From Sphaerothrix epifaneia (GTDB lineage: Bacteria > Cyanobacteriota > Cyanobacteriia > Phormidesmidales > Phormidesmidaceae), in assembly GCF_042788235.1 (NCBI RefSeq), contig NZ_JBHZOL010000098.1, positions 1-64,000 of the forward strand: a stretch of 64,000 bases of DNA, given 5' to 3'. The notes under the pieces are model-generated. The model was not told the DNA's origin and searched no databases. It was given only the letters and a program-made list of their open reading frames with translations. Made by a program: the position numbers and the translations under genes. This document shows positions 63,649-64,000 of the stretch, one piece after another (within the stretch, counting starts at the first letter, position 1; the number at the start of each line of letters is the position of its first letter).

Positions 63649-64000
63649 CTAGCGATACGTGCTCAAACGGTCAGTCAACAATTGGTAAAACCTGGCGGCG
63701 TCAATGGTTTGTAATACCGTGGCATTGGCAGCCTGCGCCACCCCCGGCAGAAAGTCTACGACACTGCGACCCAGCGTCAACTGGCTCTGAGTTTCGATCG
63801 CCACGGCAGCAGCTTGGCCTGTAAACAAATCAGCGTTGAGCAAATAGGCAATCACGCAGGGGTCGTGCAACGGCGCACCGGGCAAACCATGATTGAGCGC
63901 ATCCGCCACGCCATAGTAGGTAAGCAAATCAGCCGCCGCTTGGCAGACGGGGCAGGCGATCGCCCGAATTTCGGCTAGCCGTTCTGGCGTGGTCAATGCC
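63649..64000 (-). CDS. Nucleoside hydrolase, C-terminal part (cut by window end)
   Basis: At least 117 residues; the reading frame continues past the window edge, so the N terminus with the calcium-binding DxD motif is missing. The visible part has LLTYYGVADALNHGLPGAPLH, then DPCVIAYLLNADLF and VAIETQSQLTLGRSVVDF, which match the C-terminal half of inosine/uridine-preferring nucleoside hydrolases (His in PLHDP is catalytic). These split ribonucleosides into base and ribose for salvage. Confidence 0.85.
   Translation of the reverse strand, partial: ALTTPERLAEIRAIACPVCQAAADLLTYYGVADALNHGLPGAPLHDPCVIAYLLNADLFTGQAAAVAIETQSQLTLGRSVVDFLPGVAQAANATVLQTIDAARFYQLLTDRLSTYR

Noticed and set aside
1..64000. 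CRISPR array, prophage or insertion sequence
   Set aside because: No regularly spaced direct repeats, no integrase, transposase or capsid genes were seen.

Overview
The window comes from a cyanobacterium of moderate GC content. It carries photosystem II small subunits (psbY, psbX), ycf66, a carboxysome shell protein (CcmK type), ferredoxin-thioredoxin reductase variable chain (ftrV), a chorismate lyase of the plastoquinone route, a glucosylglycerol hydrolase-like enzyme, and very many copies of the cyanobacterial HIP1 octamer GCGATCGC. The sequence does not allow a genus call. It reads as ordinary chromosome: single-copy housekeeping genes on both strands in short operons, two tRNA genes, a 6S RNA gene, no insertion sequence and no CRISPR array.

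Layout. 0-7 kb: purK, a DUF3352 secreted protein, a copper-chaperone-like HMA protein, a lone GvpF/L-type gas-vesicle protein with an upstream internally duplicated protein of unknown function, and a SAM hydroxide adenosyltransferase. 7.0-7.2 kb: a 6S RNA candidate with an intrinsic terminator. 7.4-13.4 kb: a catalytic/non-catalytic M16 peptidase pair, a COG0523 (CobW-like) GTPase with a small upstream protein and a translationally coupled WD40 protein, and a ferritin-like protein. 13.5-19.8 kb: a TalC-like transaldolase, a VOC protein overlapping an AAA+ ATPase that resembles contractile-injection-system ATPases, a TIGR02652-like protein, gamma-carbonic anhydrase, psbY, pheS, surE. 20-27.4 kb: metabolic genes (MBL hydrolase, ribF, moxR-type ATPase, HAD phosphatase, tenA, hisC, GNAT).

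27.6-32.8 kb holds a 1158-residue signalling protein (REC-GAF-GAF-histidine kinase-REC-nucleotide cyclase), a TonB-like protein, tRNA-Gly and a GAF protein. 33.3-34.9 kb is a three-gene, lower-GC minus-strand cassette (coiled-coil protein, small basic protein, HNH nuclease). It is the best candidate for an undescribed system here, because two of its proteins share a short sequence block. 35-48 kb: a polytopic membrane protein, an orphan ABC ATPase, a glutathionyl-hydroquinone-reductase-like protein, a haem-c sensor without output domain, chorismate lyase, tRNA-Leu, accC, yggT, psbX-ycf66 and gghA. 48-64 kb: uvrB, mscS, secreted formamidase, rlpA, an M28 peptidase, a Crp-type regulator flanked by two receiver proteins with degenerate phosphorylation sites, a small gene behind a structured leader, ftrV, a PP2C phosphatase, nfeD-qmcA, a lone ccmK and the end of a nucleoside hydrolase.

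A dispersed intergenic repeat of about 60-110 bp (core CCGCTGACAGAAAAGCTTT) occurs about eight times, always outside genes and often between convergent genes. It is the clearest structure not explained by the gene annotation. All calls were made by reading the sequence; no database search was run.
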